NCBI GenBank assembly: GCA_017590115.1
Contig: JAGGNK010000002.1
Coordinates: 19,371,415-19,435,414 of the forward strand
Source: Montifringilla adamsi
Taxonomy: Eukaryota > Chordata > Aves > Passeriformes > Passeridae
Length of the DNA stretch: 64,000 nucleotides
Reading direction: 5' to 3'
Both the position numbers and the translations under genes were made by a program. The notes under the pieces were generated by a model. That model did not search any database and was not told the DNA's origin. It saw nothing but the letters and a program-made list of their open reading frames with translations. Positions 37,301 to 48,400 of this stretch are shown here, one piece after another (within the stretch, counting starts at the first letter, position 1; every line of letters begins with the position of its first letter).

Positions 37301-40300
37301 GACTTCTTACAGCAAGAACCATCAGTGTATTTTTGGGGAAGATACATTTCTGGCTTTAATTGATAAGATAACAAGTAGCCTTGCTCCCCTTAACTATGGG
37401 AAAACATTCCTGCATTACTATTTACAATGCTTAGTGAATGCTGCTTTCATTGAAACATCAAAAATATTCAAAGTTTTTTCTTCTTTAATCTGCATCTTCT
37501 TGGTTCCAAAAGCATCTTCTTGGTTCCAAAAGGAAGAACAATTTTTAGGAGACAAAATTAATCAAAGTACAACTCAAAACCCAGTATATTTTATAGCAGA
37601 GAGAGATGTCTGGGGGAATCTACAGAGATAATTTAGTATTTGCTCCTAACAGCAAGCATTTCTTGCCCTTTGCAACTACTGCAGTATGGCACTAAATATA
37701 TGTGAGTAGCCAGAGTATTATGACCTTCCAACAGTAAGCCCAGATATTGTGACAGGACTTGCATGCTCTCATCCACTGAGGAGGAAGAGTCTTACTTCCC
37801 CCCAGAGTTTTACTATTTCCTTCTACATCTGAAGGCATCATTACTCCCTGTGTATGTGTGAATCTCAAAGAAGTTCATCATATAAACACTTAATTTAGGA
37901 GTTAGCCCCCTTCAAATGTGCAAGAGTTAAGCTACTGCACTGTCAGATAAGTTTGCAGACCTTAGCACTGTATTTGAAAGAAAGCACCGCTTTACTAATA
38001 GCACTTAGAATTCAAGCAATATTTGACTGAAATAAAAAATACAAACTTCTGCTGCTGCGACAACTTCTTCTTGTAGTCTTTACATTTCTTCTTCTTTTTG
38101 CTTGCATCATACTCCCCCTTCAGTTGGAACTTTGCAACTTCCACATGCAATTTATAGCCTCGGATTTCTGCTTCATCCAGAAGCCTCAAAGCAAGTTGAA
38201 CTGATTCTCTCTATTTGAGAATAAAACACAGTACAAACTTTAAAGCACATGGCAAAAATCAAGTTGTATTCCAATAACATGTCATTAAGTATACTGTGCT
38301 AAGAATCAAGTCCCTGTCACTGAAAACCATACTGCTGTCTTCTGACACACAGCTGGCACTGTTTTCTTGATCAAAACCCAGTATTTCTTCACTTCTGTTG
38401 TAATTGATTAATACTTGCAAAAACAGCTGCATATATTTCATTCAAATATATCACAGACACTAATCTGCAATATCTAAGCAAGCTGAGGAACTTTCAAGCA
38501 AGAATAAAAAGGTTTCAGGGGACCGATTTTCTATAAAACTAGTATCACTTTTCCAAGAACAGCAGATGTTGAGACTCTTAAGTAATTTTTAATGTTTTCC
38601 TAAAAGTCCTTTAGAGTGAAGACAGTGTTTACGCTTGCGCACTCCACCATCCTAACTACTACAATTACAAAAATAGCACAGACTACAAGCCATTTGATTT
38701 AGTACTGCCTGGTGCTTCTTGCAGAACTAAAGCCAGCTGCACTTGCAATCATCAACTTTCCAAATGATTCACAACTGCAACAAATAAGGAAATAGTACTG
38801 CAGCCTAAACTTTTATGGCTTAATAAAGAATGAAAGCACAGTTCTGAACCAAGACAGTTCTCAATTAAAAGCTGTAAATACAGGATTCCAGTATGTTTCT
38901 TCCTGGCTCATAATTTCTCTATTTTTGGTGACACAGTGGCATATTTTCAAAGTAAAAGGTGAAAATCCTCCCATTTCAGCCCATCACTTCTGGCACCCAG
39001 ACAGAACCATGTAGACACACGTTCAGCAGGTATTATGGCCATTTCCAGGCCAAGGGTGAGGTTTTATAAGAGGAAACAAATGATCTAAGTGGGCATTTCT
39101 GTGTAAATGATTAAAACAAACAGACACCTATACTCCAAATTGTGCTTTAGATTTTCAAGAATCTTCTGAACGTGATTCTGAAACAATGGCCATATAGTGC
39201 CTTCAGCAGGATGGAAAACCGCGTTTTAGCATGTCACTGACCTTCAGATAACAACAGAGGCCATCTCCTTTAAGATTTCCTTCCTTATCTTTGTAGAGTT
39301 TGATCTTGTGTTCTTCTGTCTGAGGATCTCGCATGATGATGCCACATTTTGACATGACTTGTACAAATTCATCTTTTGTAATGTCTGGAGGTAAACCTGC
39401 AAAATAAATTCAAAGAGAAGGCTTAAGTATGGTCTATTTTAAAAAAAAGCCTCATTAGAACAAATCTTCCCTTAGCGTTTATTTAAACTGAAGATATCTA
39501 AAAGGACAACAATTTACATACACTGCAAGAAAACACTGCCCTTGGGCCTTACCTTCTAAGCACTACCTCACACTAGTATTTTGAAAATCCTTGTACTTTA
39601 TAATAGGTGTAATGCACTGAAAAATCTCAGTGCTCCCTAACATGCACACCTAGAGATTTATCATCACACATCATCAACACTGCAGCAGACAAAAAGGCCT
39701 CTGCAAATGTAACTCTCCTGCCCAAGCTTCAAATTCCACTGCACTTCTAGGTATCGGAGAAAAAAACCCCAAAACATAAGAACACAACCTATAAACAGAC
39801 AACTGTTTTCTCCATTCACAAATTCAATAAAAAGAGTAGCTGATAATGTATAGAGATTTTAAGAACTGAACTCTCCTTGAGGAGAAGAAAAAACCAAAAT
39901 GGATGAGAAAATTGTGTGGATGTCCCATGCTAGTTTGGCCTGCGTGAAGATTTTTGAATCTTTTTGAAAATGATTGTGAAAATGCAAGTATGTGCACTCC
40001 TGCGACTGCTCACAACCACCAAGTGTACCCAAGTACAGGCATCTAAAGATAGCACTCCACCATCCAAAAGAGGTAGGAAAACACTGTAATAAATAAGTGA
40101 ACAGACAATTTCATTTGAGCTTTCACATTACTGTCTCACTGTGTTCCCAGCATATTTTTACTGTTTCCTCCTTCTTACCTAATAATTATTTATTAGAGCA
40201 AATGAAAATTATAGATTAAGTGATGCATGTAGCTGATCCGCTGTCTCATCATAAACTTGTCATTATCCTATCCCTTAAAAACCTGCAGAAACTGCTTTTC

Positions 40301-43300
40301 TTAGAATAAATTAGTGACTTGGCTGACACAGCTCACAGAATATCCCATTTAACAGACAAAAGGATGGAATACGTCCATTCTACTTCCTTCCCACATCTGC
40401 AATTTAAAGGTCACAAGGACATTACTCAGTCAGGAATATAACATTAAGCAGCTTGCAAGTGACAGATTGAACAGATAATATTAGAGACATATATGAGTCT
40501 TTTACCATCTTTAGTTCAAAGTAGATAAATAAACACTATTACTTACCTGTCACATAAACATTTGTGTTCCTGTCTTCTTCAACATGAAACCACCCTAAAT
40601 ACAAGAGTTTAATTCAGTTATGGTAATACATTAAACATAGGACCATAAACGTTTATATTCCATCAGATTTATAGGAATTTTTGCTTGCTCACAGAGAAGT
40701 TCTGAACATGCCTTGCTGTTTCTCCTTTTGTATACAGATTTAGGAAGATACCTATAAAGCAGCACACAATTACAGAACCATTCTGCAAATTACCAGCACA
40801 ACCTTATCTTTGCTGTACCAGATAACAATGATCAACTGCCAGTTTTCCCTCAGTACAACACGGGTCACAGCCTATGCAGAGGGAAGTGCTTTGTCTCTTA
40901 CCTGGCTCTAGCTTCCTTTTTTCCAATTTTTGTTTTGGATCTGTTTGTTTTCGTCCTGTCTCAATTGCTGATGGCTGTGTTCCTGACTTCTCAGAACTTA
41001 CTGGTTGCTTACTTTCAGTGGCTGTACCAGAAGCAGATGAAGCATCTGTCTCATCTGCATGGAAGCCATAGTTGGCATGATAGGTTGCCAGGAAATCTTC
41101 TGTTATCTGAAAAGAAATTAGGAAAATTAATATAAAATTTCAAAGAAGTACAAATACAGGTTTATATTTTAAAGTTAGTTAGGTGACGGTCATTTTCTTC
41201 TCTGGCAACATAGAAAAGAACAATATTTTAAAACTTTTAAAATTATCTTTGCAAAGCCATACACACAACAAGAACCATCAGTTCAGGCATTACCTGAACT
41301 AGACCAAAACAAATTTCAAACATATGCATATGTAATTTTTACGCAAACATTTCACAAGTTCTGCCATTTTTCAAACAAAGCTTTCTGCTTTCCATGTGAG
41401 TTCAATCTGCCTGAAGGACAGAAACCAAGTGCTCCTGGCCATGGTGAAGTGTTAAAGTGATACTGATGGTAAGCCAACAACCTATCCACAGATGACGAAT
41501 GACATTTGCAGGCATCTGCCTTTTAATGGAATCATTTCCAGAGATGACATATTTTTGTGTTGACAGGCAGTAAATATTGCACTTAACCAGACATGTTAAC
41601 ACATTGCTTCTAGGGCAATAGGCTTTACATTATACCCTACAAATAGACAGAGAGAGACTATATTTGGATAAAATATAAGATTGGCCAATGCCTATGCTTT
41701 AGAGATCAAAATAAAAGAAAAAAAAAAAAAAGAAATTACACACAGTACATCCAGCCACTGGCAATCCCAGGCAAAGAGATATATCATAGCTCCTTCTGTT
41801 AGCATCCCCACATTATGAAGTAATTTCTGAAGTTGCACTCAAATATTTTTTTGCAAAACTGAGCCTTAACCTTTGAAAAATCTTATCAGACTCTGACCTT
41901 CGCTGCACTTGCTTCATTTGTATTGAAAAGTAAACAAAACTTCATGACATTAAGCTATTTTAAGAGAGCAATTTCAAGTGTCAGTGATGAAAATGTAATC
42001 TCTTATCTTCCATAGTAATTTGAAGCTTGATGTTTGAACTCTAAAATTTCATTATGACAAATCAGAAACGCAAAACTGACAGTAACAGGCTTGTCAGGAA
42101 TAATGCAAGATACCATGGAGTCCCATAACTTTAAAGGTTAACACAAAATTACTCTTAGGCTAAACAAGATTTGCCACACACCTCAATGAAGAATGTCAAT
42201 GGCTGCTCTTACAGGTATGACGTAAAACAGCATAAAGACAAAGGACAACCACATTTAGTGGAAAAAAAAAAAAGAAGACTCTGCTCTGATCAGGTTCATT
42301 ATCTTTGACATTAGCCATCTTAGCAAATCCTTAGTGCCACAATTTATGAGATCCAGAGAATTAAGAAGCTTCTGTACTTGATGGTGAACAGCATTATTAA
42401 TTTTCATCAGAGAACCTACTTGTAAATTAGTGATTAAATCTGCAAAAGCATTACTTTTCAGCTTCTGGGGAAATGCACTCTGTGTAAACCTCCATTTATT
42501 TTTAGCAAATTATCTACCACAGACTACAAAATTTTGACACTCCACAACAAAGATGTTTTCTGCATAAAACGCTATCATCCTACCATATAACCATTTCCAC
42601 TACTTCACCTTAAAATGTCTTCTTACAAGCACAGAGGAGTTTATACACATAAAGGCTTTTATTGGAACTCCTGTCATACCTGACGGCACTAGAGACAAAT
42701 AGTCACAGAACTACTCACTGGGCACCTCAATCCAGTTCTGGCGGAGAGCATCACAGAGACCAGTCCTATCTACACACGCACACAGTCACACAGTTTGGGG
42801 TGATTAAGCTCATAGAAAAAGAAACACAATACTGGAGGACATGTGAGCGTGTAATTAACTGCTGGTGCCACTGAAATGGAAAGGAATAGAACAACCAAAT
42901 GAAGAACAGATATCCTGTGCTTGCAGATGACAGCCAACATCTGTATTTTCACAGCAAGTGATGCAAGCAGCAGATTAATTTCATGTGTTATTTTGTGCTA
43001 TGTCTGTGAAGCACTAAAAAAGTTGGTATTCATCAATACAGTACCATTGAAATAAAAATAATTAAATAATAAACAACATTATGGTTACGTCTATTAAATA
43101 TTTTACTGCCTCCAAATTTTTCTGGGGAATGCTGGCAGATAATATCATCACTATTTGCCCTGCTTTGAAATATGCATTAGTGGAAGTTCAGCAGACACTG
43201 TATTCCCAAAGCAGAGCAGCAGTGCAATCCCAGTCCATATAACAATTACTTAGACCAGTCAGAATATTCTAAGCTTTTGTCAAGAAACAGAGATTAAAAA

Positions 43301-44807
43301 TTTCATTACTGCCCAAGGAGAAAGAAGTACAGCTTCTAGTTACAACAGTCTCCTCAATTTATCTGGATAAAAAAATTCTGTTAGTAATCATCAGAAAAAC
43401 TCTATGGCATCCAGCTGGGTAAAGAATCCTTGTGCAGCACTGTGGGTCATGGATAGGTCACCAACTTCTATTGTACATCATATTCACTAATGAACTTTTC
43501 TGCTCCTATTTAACCGGTCCAACCCTTAATGCTATCTCCTCTCCAAGACGGAACAGACAAGAAAAGCACTTAGGAAAGACAAATGCTACTGACAAGAGAC
43601 ACATTTCAAAAGAGAGGTAAGAAGGGGAAGAAATGGGAGCAAAACAAGAAGAACCCTCTCACAAACTGCTGTACTTACTGGATATAGCACCACACAGGGA
43701 GCCAGGAATGCTCATTTCTCCACTGCTCCACTTTCTGAGTCTGTATTTTTCACATTTTTACCCCTCCATAAGCCATCTGCTCCTCAGACACCTTCCTAGG
43801 TTTACACACATTCAAACGTGGCACTACAGGCTTCACTCTCACTCAGATTCTCTGGATTGCAATGAATTCACAGTCACAAACTAGAATTGGCACATTACAT
43901 CCATCAAGTAGATGCCATAAAATGTCTTAACATTAAGTAATTGCCCTCCTTCATTGCAATATATAAGAAAAACTACTATTTCGCTTGCAAATCAGTAGAT
44001 TGGCTCAACATATTAAATTTATGTTCACTCGCCCCTTGAGGAGTGTTATTATAGCAAGATCATACTTCAAAGTTAAAACATTTAATAAATTATTAAAAAA
44101 ACCTAAAAACTGTAACGTATTTCCATGCTGTGGAATGCCACTAAGACAAGTACACTTATTTTTCAAGTGCACTTCTAAGACTGATGGAGATGGAACAACA
44201 CACCTCTTATTTGACATCATTTTCAAATAACAATGAAAGAGACATAATACTACTCTATTTTCATCTAGACTTCGTAATATACTAATTAATTTCTACAATA
44301 CCCACAAAAAGATAGCCAAAGCTACTGTGACAGAGACCTAAGCACATCCCAGGCACCTCCGATCAACATCCACAAATATAACCGTGACTTCATCCCAGGC
44401 TCGAACAACTCTACAGATTCTCCGCCCAGGGGAACAGCCAACGCGCAGCTCCTCACGACAGCGCAGCCGGTCAAGGACGGAGAAGACACCGTGGTTTTTT
44501 CTGTAAAAAGGTGTTTCGGTGCTGCTGAGACTCGCAGCAGACACAACGTGGGTGAATGCGGACACCTCCGTACCGACGAGATCCGTCATCAACCGCTCCT
44601 TCTTCTCCCCCTTCCTTGGGGCTACCCCGTACCTACCTTGGGGAACCAGGCCTTCTTCTCCAAGTCCCACTCGTAGGCAGCCCCGTCCGCCGGGTCCACG
44701 TAGGTAAAGGGGTCGGACTCGCCCTCGCCTTCGGCTGGCTTGGCCTCGTACTGCTGCTGGAGCTGCAGCTGCCGGTAGAACTCCTCGTTTCCATCCTCGC
44801 CGCTCAT
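34049..44807 (-). CDS. HTATSF1: HIV Tat-specific factor 1 homologue (Tat-SF1), splicing factor, 9 coding exons
   Basis: Tat-SF1 (yeast Cus2 family) is a nuclear U2 snRNP-associated factor that binds SF3B1 through a UHM domain and assists branch-site recognition. Exons, each checked for splice sites and phase: 44637-44807, 40902-41106, 40547-40594, 39242-39396, 38047-38210, 35976-36075, 35352-35441, 34733-34870, 34049-34336. They join to 1359 nt, 452 residues plus TAA. RRM1 begins about residue 137 (NVYVTGLPPD) and includes KGDGLCCYL; a K-rich linker follows (KKKKKCKDYKKKL); the UHM spans about 265-352 with its Arg-x-Phe signature as RWF at 338-340. Residues 358-452 form an acidic Ser/Asp-rich tail, far shorter than the several-hundred-residue acidic tail of human Tat-SF1 (755 residues as I recall it). 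The first exon lies in a CpG island, as expected of a housekeeping gene. Confidence 0.96.
34733..34870 (-). CDS. HTATSF1: HTATSF1 exon 8 (UHM with RWF motif)
   Basis: 138 nt, residues 312-357. Contains RHPDGVASVSF and GRWFGGRQL. The R-W-F at 338-340 is the UHM signature that contacts the tryptophan of SF3B1 ligand motifs. Acceptor CTTACAG|AGGC, donor TATCAG|GTAGTT. Confidence 0.95.
35352..35441 (-). CDS. HTATSF1: HTATSF1 exon 7 (UHM)
   Basis: 90 nt, phase 0 at both ends, residues 282-311: EDPLVLNEIREDLRTECEKF then GQVKKVLIFD. Acceptor CTTTGTAG|GAGG, donor TTTGAT|GTAGGT. Confidence 0.94.
35976..36075 (-). CDS. HTATSF1: HTATSF1 exon 6 (linker to UHM)
   Basis: 100 nt, completing residues 248-281: QLDWRPEKKDGAARMRHERI and the UHM first strand ending NMFHPKDFE. 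Acceptor CATTAG|ACAGC, donor TTTGAG|GTAGGA. Confidence 0.94.
36552..36929 (-). mobile_element. Solo LTR of an endogenous retrovirus (passerine-type), sense to HTATSF1
   Basis: About 378 bp. The minus strand starts TGTGTAAGAG and has a TA-rich promoter-like block followed by AATAAA (plus 36603-36608). It contains the AGCCAATCACAGG and CCTGAGGAGCTGAGG segments I associate with a songbird LTR family. Candidate 6-bp target duplication GGTAAC (36546-36551) and GGTAAG (36930-36935) differs at one base; 6 bp fits a class II (ERVK-like) element. With these borders the far end is GA instead of the usual CA, so the border there is uncertain. No internal retroviral genes are present. Confidence 0.75.
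36603..36608 (-). terminator. LTR poly(A) signal AATAAA in sense orientation within HTATSF1 intron 5
   Basis: TTTATT on plus, AATAAA in the transcript sense, followed by the LTR 3' segment. It could act as an intronic polyadenylation site; use is not shown by sequence. Confidence 0.5.
37492..37531. repeat. 20-bp perfect tandem duplication
   Basis: GCATCTTCTTGGTTCCAAAA occurs twice back to back (37492-37511 and 37512-37531). Looks like a recent slippage event in intron 5. Confidence 0.95.
38047..38210 (-). CDS. HTATSF1: HTATSF1 exon 5 (end of RRM1 and Lys-rich linker)
   Basis: 164 nt, residues 194-247 plus two bases. Begins RESVQLALRLLDEAEIRGY and ends in the basic linker and LSQQQK. The donor is the weak CAGAA|GTTTGT (38046/38047). 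It is chosen because its phase 2 joins acceptor ATTAG|ACAG to give the conserved KQLDW. Failure to splice reads on to a stop at 37995. Confidence 0.9.
39242..39396 (-). CDS. HTATSF1: HTATSF1 exon 4 (RRM1 core)
   Basis: 155 nt, residues 142-193. Runs from GLPPDITKDEFVQ to LKGDGLCCYLK, the RRM1 helix and RNP1-like strand. Acceptor TTTTGCAG|GTTT, donor CTGAAG|GTCAGT. Leaves in phase 0. Confidence 0.95.
40547..40594 (-). CDS. HTATSF1: HTATSF1 exon 3 (48-nt microexon-like)
   Basis: 48 nt, residues 126-141 plus one base of the next codon: GWFHVEEDRNTNVYVT, the lead-in and first beta strand of RRM1. Acceptor TATTTAG|GGTGG, donor GACAG|GTAAGT. Phase 1 at both ends, so skipping would keep frame but delete RNP2. 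Confidence 0.94.
40902..41106 (-). CDS. HTATSF1: HTATSF1 exon 2
   Basis: 205 nt, residues 58-125 plus one base. Begins ITEDFLATYHANYGF, highly conserved, then a low-complexity Ser/Thr/Lys stretch ending RKLEP. Acceptor TTTTCAG|ATAAC, donor GCCAG|GTAAGA. Leaves in phase 1. Confidence 0.94.
41107..44636 (-). other. HTATSF1 intron 1
   Basis: 3.5 kb, the longest intron, with consensus ends. It holds a 14-nt A run at 41718-41731. No transposable element or internal gene is recognised. GC rises sharply near 44350 at the edge of the CpG island. Confidence 0.85.
44637..44807 (-). CDS. HTATSF1: HTATSF1 coding exon 1
   Basis: 171 nt, residues 1-57 starting MSGEDGNEEFYRQLQLQQQY; Gln-rich then acidic, ending in the conserved WFPK. 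Donor CCCCAAG|GTAGGT at 44636/44637. The ATG at 44805-44807 gives the conserved MSGxxGNxEF start. Confidence 0.95.
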
Positions 44808-45100
44808 CCTGCCCCGTTCACTGGGCCTCGGGCACAAGCGCTCCTTCCGCCGCCGTCTGAGGCACGCCGGCCCTGCCCCTCTCGGCGGCGGGAGCGCGCG
44901 CGGACAGCCCTGCACCTCACGCGGCCGCCGCAACCGTCCCAGGCCCCGGCGCGCGCACAATACCGGAAATACCCCCACCCACCGCCGTGCCTTCCGCCCA
45001 TCCCGCCCCTTTACCCCGAGTTGAGGCCAATGAGACGAGCGGTATTGGGTCATGCAGGGTACGGCGGAGCCAATAGGGAGCGGGGGGGAAAGCTTTTCCT

Positions 45101-45120
45101 GGGGAGGGCGGGGCCACGGG
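45101..45120 (+). other. Potential G-quadruplex motif
   Basis: Four G runs: 45101-45104, 45106-45108, 45110-45113 and 45118-45120, separated by 1, 1 and 4 nt. They meet the G3+N1-7 rule at the start of the GC-box array. Confidence 0.6.
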
Positions 45121-45161
45121 CGGGGCCACGGGCGGGGCCACGGCGGGGCCACGGGCGGGGC
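45106..45161. repeat. 12-bp GC-box minisatellite, about 4.7 copies (GGGCGGGGCCAC)
   Basis: Units start at 45106, 45118, 45130, 45142 (11 bp, one G lost) and 45153 (partial). Each contains GGGCGGGGC, an Sp1/KLF GC box, so the array supplies five closely spaced sites about 300 bp upstream of the HTATSF1 ATG. Confidence 0.95.
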
Positions 45162-45426
45162 ATGATTTTCCGGCCCTGGGCGGGCCCTGAAGTCAGTGCC
45201 TCCGTCCGTCGTGGGCGCGGGGCGGTTGTCGCCGGGGCGGTTGCCCGTTTTTCTCTTGCCGTGTTTTCTTTTCCTTTCCCTTCACCCTCAGGCTGCGGCG
45301 CTGTTTCACCACAGGCAGGGGTTCTGCATGAGGACAGCTGCCCCTGGCGCACCAGACTGCTTTGGGCGAGAAGCTATACCTTGATCGGCTTTGCATGGGG
45401 ACTCCTGCAGCTTTACTTACAGGAGA

Positions 45427-45432
45427 AATAAA
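45427..45432 (+). terminator. AATAAA at the upstream edge of the CpG island (plus strand)
   Basis: First plus-strand poly(A) hexamer after the promoter. It could end a short divergent transcript leaving the HTATSF1 promoter, though no such transcript is shown by sequence. Confidence 0.25.
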
Positions 45433-48400
45433 AGTTTAGGGCACAGAAAGTCCTCCCTGCTGCATGCTTTTCCCTATTGCGCCTACGACAACACTGGACA
45501 TTGAAGCTGCTTGCTGCCAGTGGTGCTGTGCAAGGCTGGCTGCCGTTCGGCACTGGAAGTGTACTCATGTCCTACTAGAACCAAAAATAGAAACATGAGA
45601 TTGAAATGGCACTCTAAATGTCAATAAATCACATTGCTTCTCTCTGCTCTCTTGGCTGAGGGTGTCCAGTTGTTGTGTTCCCTTAGGAAAGGGTTGGTAC
45701 ATCGTATTAGTGGGATGAAGCTTGACTTCAAAACACTCAATTTCTTTTGCGTTGATGAAGTCTACAATTACTACTCTGTTTGTGGATACTTAAATTTTAT
45801 TTTCAATACAAATTTCTCCCAGTTCTTTTAAAAGCCCTTCATGTAGTGCCGTCTAGTGGTTTTTACGGTGTAGCGCAGACAGCATTACATGAAAACTGAA
45901 TTTTAATTGCTATTGTATTTTAAAGTATTTCTATTTAGAGGATGAAGCAGCACACTCTTCCTGTTTTCTTTTGCAAACCTTAACCTAGAGTTCTAAAACC
46001 CCGTGTATCAGTGTACACGTTATAAATTAAAACTGAGCTGAACAGCCACAGCAAAGCTGGCAGTGGCTGGTTGCCCGGGGTAAAGCAATATTTCCACTCA
46101 GAAATAAAAATAATAAACAGAAGTTTTCTGGAAATCAGTATACCAGGAACAAATATACAGACTGGAATGACAATAAAATCAAAGACGTGATTGTGAAGTC
46201 ATGCAGGGAGAGGTGAACATCAGCTCCCTGCCTGGGCACCAGGCGGTCAGACAAAATTGCTCAGGATATAGAATTCTAGTAACCTTTCCTGTTGCACAAA
46301 GAACATCCAGCCTAGTTAATGACATTTTTGATGCTTCAAGAATTTTCTCTAGGCAGGTCTGTTACGGTAGTTGTCCAGAGATTGCTTTGTGATCCTTTAT
46401 AAACTTACCACCTAAGGGATGTTTGTCTTCACTTTCAGTTACTGGATTTTGGAGTGGAGCATGTGAGGCTTGACATAAATTGTGCTTGCTTATAAAATTT
46501 GGAATTGGGTATATATTTGGAAATCAGATAATGATCGCCTTGAACTTGTAAGAGAAATACAATTTAAGTCTTAAACTGGTTGCTTTATTTTTGCAAAGTT
46601 GTTAATGCTTATTACCTGAGTATTTGCAGTGAGGTCTGTACAGCTTGCTCTGCTGTGCAGATCTGTCTACAGCAAGGCACTGGGTTAGTCCTGGTGAGCA
46701 GGAAATCCAAATTTATTCTCAATCTAATGGGAGTGAGAGAGTGCTTCTGTGCAGCAGGGTTAATGCTCAATAAATCTGCTCTGCACAGTTTGATGTAGTT
46801 ATGAGGACAAACTGCCTCGAGTTCCCTCACACTTCATTTGCATAACAGAATGCGTGACAGCAGCTGCTGCAGCACAGCCTCCAATGGTGTCACTGCAGTC
46901 TGTTACCTCATCCTTGGAAAAGACACAGTGAACAGCCCAGGGAGATTACTCAGCTGGAAACTCATCATTTTGTGGGGTCAAGACAACTTTCTTCTCAATC
47001 TCACCCTTGAAATTACATAGATCATGGCTGCACAAGCACTACTGCTGCAAGCTGCATCTTCTGAGGAGGGTACAAAGAGCTCAAGTGTTCCACATCTTGG
47101 ATCAGTCCAATATATCAAGAAATGATGTTTTAACTTCTGGCAAAATGTCTCAAAGTAAGGATCAAAATGAGGCATTAGCATGATGATTCTGTATCTGTGT
47201 CTGTGCCATACAAGCCAATTTTGGCTCATCGGAGCTGATTGATGTTCTAAAGATACAACCTAAATGTTGTTCTAGAGGTTCCACCTACTAAAAATACAGA
47301 TAAATTGGTTTTCCTGAACTGTTTTTCTCCCTTTAATAGGGGAACCAGCAATTTGCTGGCTAATCCTTAATTAGGTAGACACTATTTTCCTGAGCTGCTT
47401 TGTTATGTTAAGTCAAGGCAGTAACTAATGACTAAGTACAGACAGGCTACTCCTCTTTGAGCTTTTCAGGGGTCTGGAGCCTGTAGCTGTTACACAGATT
47501 ACTGAGAGTGATGAGGAGTCTTCATGGCAGGAAAAATTACAGAACCAGTACAGATGTACTAAAAATTTAATATCGTGTCTTGTGCATGGAAATTCCACAT
47601 CACAGTTCACCTTGCATTGAGGGAACCACCTGTGGCAGAGCAAACCACCAAATGCTGATTAAAGCCCATATTACATTTTTAAAGTAACACTGACTGAAAT
47701 GTGTAAGTGCTGTAGCTGTGTGTACCTTTGGGTTATTCTTTAATTGTAATATTCTCAGCAGAAACACAGGCAGCCCATGTAAAATAAAACAATTTTTTAT
47801 GGGAACAGGAGTAGGAGTTTTAAAATGGCTGTAATTGTGTAACTAACTTTTATACCCCAGTCACTCTCACTTCAGCAGTGTTTTGACATAGGTTTCTTAA
47901 TTTTTGTGGATTTTGGGGGGGATTAACTAACTACTGATATTGAAACTGTTGCTAATGTGCACATGAAATGTGTACATCTCATTCGCAAAACAAACTAAAA
48001 AAAAAAGTATGTCCTAGAAGTTGTATTTACTTTCTCAGTATGACTCCATATGGACAGAACCTTTGAGGGAGTCAGCCTTTCAGTACTTTGTGTCCTTTTT
48101 TCTACCTATTCTTACACTGTGGACATAAATAGTGAACCCCTAATTATTCATCCCTTTTATTTGCTAGATAATACTCAGTATTTAGGTAAATAGATTGTAT
48201 TCCCATACGCTCTTATAGAATTACACTTGTATTACTTAGGGATGAAAGAATCTGGTTTTGGAACACTGAGAAAAGATTGCAAAGGAAACAACCCTTTTCC
48301 ACTAAATCCAGTTATGGTTATGTGGAGGCCTTTTATGCATTATGATATTGTGGGGAGTAGATGTAATAAATAATATCAGATTGGTTAGATAAAAATATAC

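Larger units (their letters stand above)
36076..38046 (-). other. HTATSF1 intron 5, carrying a solo LTR and a 20-bp duplication
   Basis: 1.97 kb intron between the RRM1 exon and the UHM exons. It holds the LTR at 36552-36929 and a tandem duplication at 37492-37531; the rest is AT-rich and unremarkable. Confidence 0.85.
38211..40901 (-). other. HTATSF1 introns 2-4
   Basis: Introns 38211-39241, 39397-40546 and 40595-40901. Unique AT-rich DNA; I see no snoRNA boxes, repeats or extra exons. Confidence 0.8.
44600..45350. promoter_or_regulatory. CpG island containing the HTATSF1 promoter and first exon
   Basis: GC- and CpG-rich block in otherwise AT-rich DNA. It covers HTATSF1 exon 1 and about 540 bp upstream of the ATG. 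CCAAT motifs lie at 45027-45031 (+), 45044-45048 (-) and 45070-45074 (+). ETS/GABPA cores (CCGGAA) lie at 44963-44968 (+) and 45168-45173 (-). No TATA box is seen. This is the profile of a housekeeping, possibly bidirectional, promoter. Confidence 0.85.

Noticed and set aside
44556..45431. 291-codon plus-strand open frame across the CpG island
   Set aside because: Antisense to HTATSF1 exon 1 and its promoter. Composition is the Pro/Arg/Ala-rich translation typical of GC-rich stop-poor DNA, with no domain.
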